Made by a program: the position numbers and the translations under genes
Notes under the pieces: generated by a model
The model's input: only the letters and a program-made list of their open reading frames with translations
What the model was told of the DNA's origin: nothing
The model's database searches: none
Shown: piece after piece, positions 60,391-64,000 of the stretch
Position numbering within the stretch: the first letter of the stretch is position 1
Layout of the letters: every line of letters starts with the position of its first letter
Origin: Branchiostoma lanceolatum
Lineage: Eukaryota; Chordata; Leptocardii; Amphioxiformes; Branchiostomatidae
Assembly (NCBI RefSeq): GCF_035083965.1
Contig: NC_089725.1
Span: 310,001-374,000, forward strand
Direction: 5' to 3'
DNA: 64,000 nucleotides

Positions 60391-62180
60391 AGGTACACAG
60401 CCATACGCAGAAATAATGACCTTGAAAATGGGGCAGCCTGAAATTGTGATGGGCAACCTAGCTTCTAACTCAGTGGGTAACCTGACCTCAAAAAGTATTT
60501 TGAACCCTCGTGTTGTCTTATCATAGGAACTATTTTGACATGATCTACATACCAGTTCTATTAACATACGAGATGATGCAATTATTATGAGGTAGTGCCT
60601 TTAACATGCTTAACCGTTTCTTTTTATCCAGTTCCATGGTACGCACTAGCCTGAGTGTCATCCTATTTAGTTCCAGGCTCTGCCTTCACAGAACATTACG
60701 AACAATTTTCTGTGAAGGCAGCACATTTACATAATCTGGGATCAAATAAAATGAATGTAATTATATGAATACAAAGTTCCCACAATTTGACACAACTAAG
60801 TCATAAGTCATTACCATTTATTGTTTTAGATTTGTTCATACTCAATTCATAACTTTCTATGATATGATTCTGACGACTCAAGATATGATAAGTTGAGAAC
60901 AAACCAACTTACTGAGCGTTACTGTAAAACCTGTAAAAACTGTTCAGGTTCTGAAGGTGGTGTTCAAGTTGAGTGGGACGGTTCTGAAGTAGATGTCCAC
61001 TGTCTCTGCCTCACTCACTGTAAACCTGGAATCATGAATGATAGGTTAAGTCAGTCAACAATGTCTGTCCTTGCATAAGTTATTCACTTAGTAAGCTGTG
61101 AATACATTTATCATAATCAAGTTCACTGAGATTTAATTTCGCTGTATGGAGAAAATGGAGTGTTCGAGGTAGTTTTAAGTTCACGTTTGAAACAATAGTA
61201 GCCCTACAGTCACATAATAAAAACACAGGTGGCCAGTAAGAAACCAAGATTGCTAAGTGCGCTGCCTCGGCAAGAGTGCTAGTTAAGACGTCCTGATCAT
61301 GAATTTCTTCCTCTCCCTTCCTTCCGACGGTACATATAGTCAATAAGTCATGTACAATATTTAGAATAAATCAGAATAGTTCAGTACATATACTGCATGA
61401 AGTGTGCAAATCATGCCCTGAGAAAATATAGCACAAGTTTTACCGTTTAGTGTGGTTATAAACAGATTCATCGTCTTCCCCCCCCCCCCATAATCAACAT
61501 AAAGTCAATAGTTTTATTTCAAGCAGAACTAGATACTAGAAGTTAGATTAAGAGGTGTACGGTCGGTTGGGAAGCCTTGATTTAACGTAATTCGTAATGA
61601 GCTATGAGAATTTAACGTAATTCAAAACATTTTGCATAATTCGTAATCACTACCCCCCATGCAGGCCCTCATGAATAGGCAGTGTAGCCCAGCCTTTCCC
61701 TAAACTCTGTAAAATTACAATGCACAGGTTATCTACTGCCATTATGAACGCACATGATAGTTAGAAAGTACATGATGTTGTTGTTATGTAGATGATGGTT
61801 ACTGAATCGCGCCGTGATTCTCCTTTCTTATGACACGCCATGAGGGAAACCAGATGTGAGGATTAGGCGGGAAAATAACGGAGCAAGGCACAAATAGGGG
61901 GTTGACAGTATGTTTACTATGGACAACATAGGAGCTGCGTCTCTTACATTTGGATATCATCTTTTAAAGCAGCTCCATTAAATCTATTTTATCTCTCAAA
62001 CTTGCGGTCTACTAATTATCGCAATTAAGTCGCAAAATTTCCCCTAACGTTACTTGAACAAAACGCAGTAAACCCTCAAGTTCTGAGAGTCATTCCAACC
62101 AAGCGCGATGCCACGATAAACGTTACATTTTAGTCAGATCCACAAACCTTTTGGTATGAATGTAATCCTTACCTTCTTAC
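60391..62180. other. Rest of the inferred zinc-finger 5'UTR intron
   Basis: No exon recognised. At 61120-61210 there is a copy of the diverged repeat also seen at 19998-20110, 25548-25690 and 36052-36250 (TTTAATTTCGC...GTTTGAAACAAT). A poly-C run lies near 61482. Confidence 0.5.
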
Positions 62181-62330
62181 CTGCACTTTCTCTCACACAC
62201 ATTAGTAGTTGTTGCTCCAAAATACGAATACTGTGTCCGACAAATCGACGAGAAAAGACACTAGGCTCTTCCCCAAAACTTTTGGCCACGAACAGGAAGT
62301 TACTGGAGAATGACCCGGAAGTATTCATTT
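62181..62330 (-). promoter_or_regulatory. Candidate first (5'UTR) exon and promoter of the zinc-finger gene
   Basis: On the minus strand a GAGAAAGTGCAG|GTAAGAAG donor (edge 62181) has near-perfect consensus. Upstream are ETS-type sites (ACTTCCGGG, AACTTCCTG) and no TATA box, as in many housekeeping promoters. The small frame in it runs into a stop after joining the acceptor at 58126, so it would be untranslated or a uORF. The link is inferred from strand and position only. Confidence 0.35.
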
Positions 62331-64000
62331 GGGGAGCCGAGGTCACAGTACGGTTACCTGATTATACAAATAATCACAATCCATGCCGCCTCGGCGAAGC
62401 TTTGCCTCAACGATTTGATATCCTCAATTGGCACACCAGGAAGCGGAAATTATAGTTTTGAAAGGCAATCTGTATCTATTACCCATCGTGACTTTAGGTA
62501 TCGCTGCAGTGGGCGTACCGGTCTGCGATCTGTCCTCACTGCGTTAGCGCTCTCCGGTCGTCAGCCCGTAGTCGGGGGAACGTCGGGGGAATGTGATTGG
62601 CTAGTGACGGATTGCCAGTTTTAACGCAGTGATCTGGATGGACATCCTGGCATGAGAGTATGCCATATCCCAACCACCCCAAACCTAGCATGATTTATTT
62701 CACACGCATCCCTCGTCGGTGCTTTCAGACTTTAGTTTTGTGCGGTCTATTTAGGCGCAGGCGCCCAAAACACTATCAACAGGCTGTTCATTATGCATAA
62801 GGTTATCGAGCTGTACCAGCGCTGCCAATCACCCAGATATAAGCGGACATGTAACTTCAATGACGTCGTTTCTATTTCCACCCAGACTAATATTTCCGGA
62901 GAGTGTCTGCTGTGCTCAGTTAGTTCTATCTAATAAAGTACAACATTTATGTGCACTTGTTTATTAGGTAACGTTACCAGGTTTAAAACGAAATTGATCT
63001 AAAAAAAACAATGGCGCCGCATGAAAGCTATCTGCGCTGGACGACGTACCGTGTAGGTGCTACAATACTTGTTCACGCCTTTGTGCTATATGTAGATATC
63101 TGGCTACATGCGAACATTTTGCATTAGATATTACATTATGGTGCATTAAATATTATAATAACGTAGGATCAGCAACCTGACCGCGGTTTCGACTGGACTT
63201 TTCTTTTTAAGCATCCATACACGTATGTATATAGTTAATTAGTCTTGCCCAATAATGTATTTTTCCCCACTTTTGTAGGATCATCGGAAATGTCTGTCTC
63301 CTGACGTCACATTGACGTGGGTTGAAATACAATAATAAACTAGAAAGGCAACATTTGCGAGCAAATACAGCATGTTTAGCCATACTCCTCGCCATGCAAA
63401 AAATGGACTCTCCCAAAATAACAATGGACCATTCTAAAATACTTGCACTAAAAAAATGAATCACCCCAGTCCAAAATTGAGTCTTCCAGTAGCACCTCAA
63501 CACAATATGGACCAGTCCACAACCATATCCACTAATTGATTAACAAATACACTTCTGCTAAAAAATGGACTTTTTCATAATCATTCCAGCTCAAAATTGA
63601 AAGAAATAATTAAAGAATCCTCCCCTTGCAAGAATGGGATATTCCGTGCCATTTCCATGTAAACCAGTCGAAAAATATCCGCTGAAAATTACACTCTTGC
63701 GCATAATCAACCCAGTTCAAAATTGAATTAAAAAAGATCAACCCCAAGGAAGAATGAAGTTTTCCATAGTATACATATGAAGATTTGACAGGAGACGAAG
63801 GAAATGACCAAAAACAACATATTTGAGTCAATTCAAAGTCACCGAGAGGGTTTTAATATAATATTTGTAATATGTTTGAACTATTTTGATTAAAAGAATG
63901 TCTAAGTCACAATAGTTCTAAAGTGTTCAAACAATTAGAATTGAAACTTATAACATGTTTGAACTTATTTCACATACGTTGGAAACATTTCGAACGTAAC
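62331..64000. other. Right flank, no gene recognised; degenerate ~120-bp tandem repeat
   Basis: GC is higher at 62480-62650, with an ATTGGCTAG (CCAAT-type) site near 62597. From ~63395 to 63840 the block CCAGTNCAAAATTGA recurs at 63466, 63586 and 63712 with AAAAATGGACT nearby, an old tandem repeat. No exon seen. Confidence 0.5.

Overview
The window is animal nuclear DNA, most likely from a cephalochordate (amphioxus, Branchiostoma). Genes are split by GT-AG introns of a few hundred bp to a few kb. Intergenic DNA is full of short foldback or TIR elements, tRNA-derived SINEs and LINE fragments. Several exon/intron junctions are amplified into minisatellites, a peculiarity I recall being described for amphioxus genes ('mirage' minisatellites). 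The species call is inference; no database was consulted.

Layout. (1) 1-12906, + strand: the 3' part of dipeptidyl peptidase 3 (DPP3, M49 zinc peptidase). Eleven exons encode the last 532 residues, including HELLGH and EECRAE. The first ~195 residues lie left of the window. (2) 17598-27742, - strand: a complete Pellino E3 ubiquitin ligase (FHA-like substrate-binding region plus C-terminal RING-like domain) in seven firm exons, with a possible extra 5' exon at 30349-30470. DPP3 and Pellino are tail to tail. (3) 30471-41761: gene-poor, repeat-rich DNA. (4) 41762-44995, - strand: a five-exon gene, reconstructed here by exact splice-phase matching, for a 232-residue secreted protein with Thr-rich linkers and two copies of a six-cysteine domain I do not recognise. 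(5) 52610-53905, - strand: an intronless Shaker/Kv1-like voltage-gated K+ channel. (6) 55737-56600, + strand: 3' end of a CR1/L2-like LINE. (7) 56737-58104, - strand: a 15-finger C2H2 zinc-finger protein with a 5'UTR intron. A candidate first exon/promoter lies at ~62181-62330. That intron holds a 34-bp minisatellite and a decayed L1/Tx1-like LINE end. (8) 62331-64000: nothing coding; a degenerate ~120-bp repeat lies near the right end.

The genes have unrelated housekeeping, signalling and channel roles and do not form a pathway. The most striking observation is that four splice junctions of one gene (three donors, one acceptor) are each copied into a tandem array, giving DPP3 dozens of decoy splice sites. 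The acceptor array also carries an exactly repeated 10-unit higher-order block. The best candidate for an undescribed protein family is the duplicated six-Cys secreted protein.
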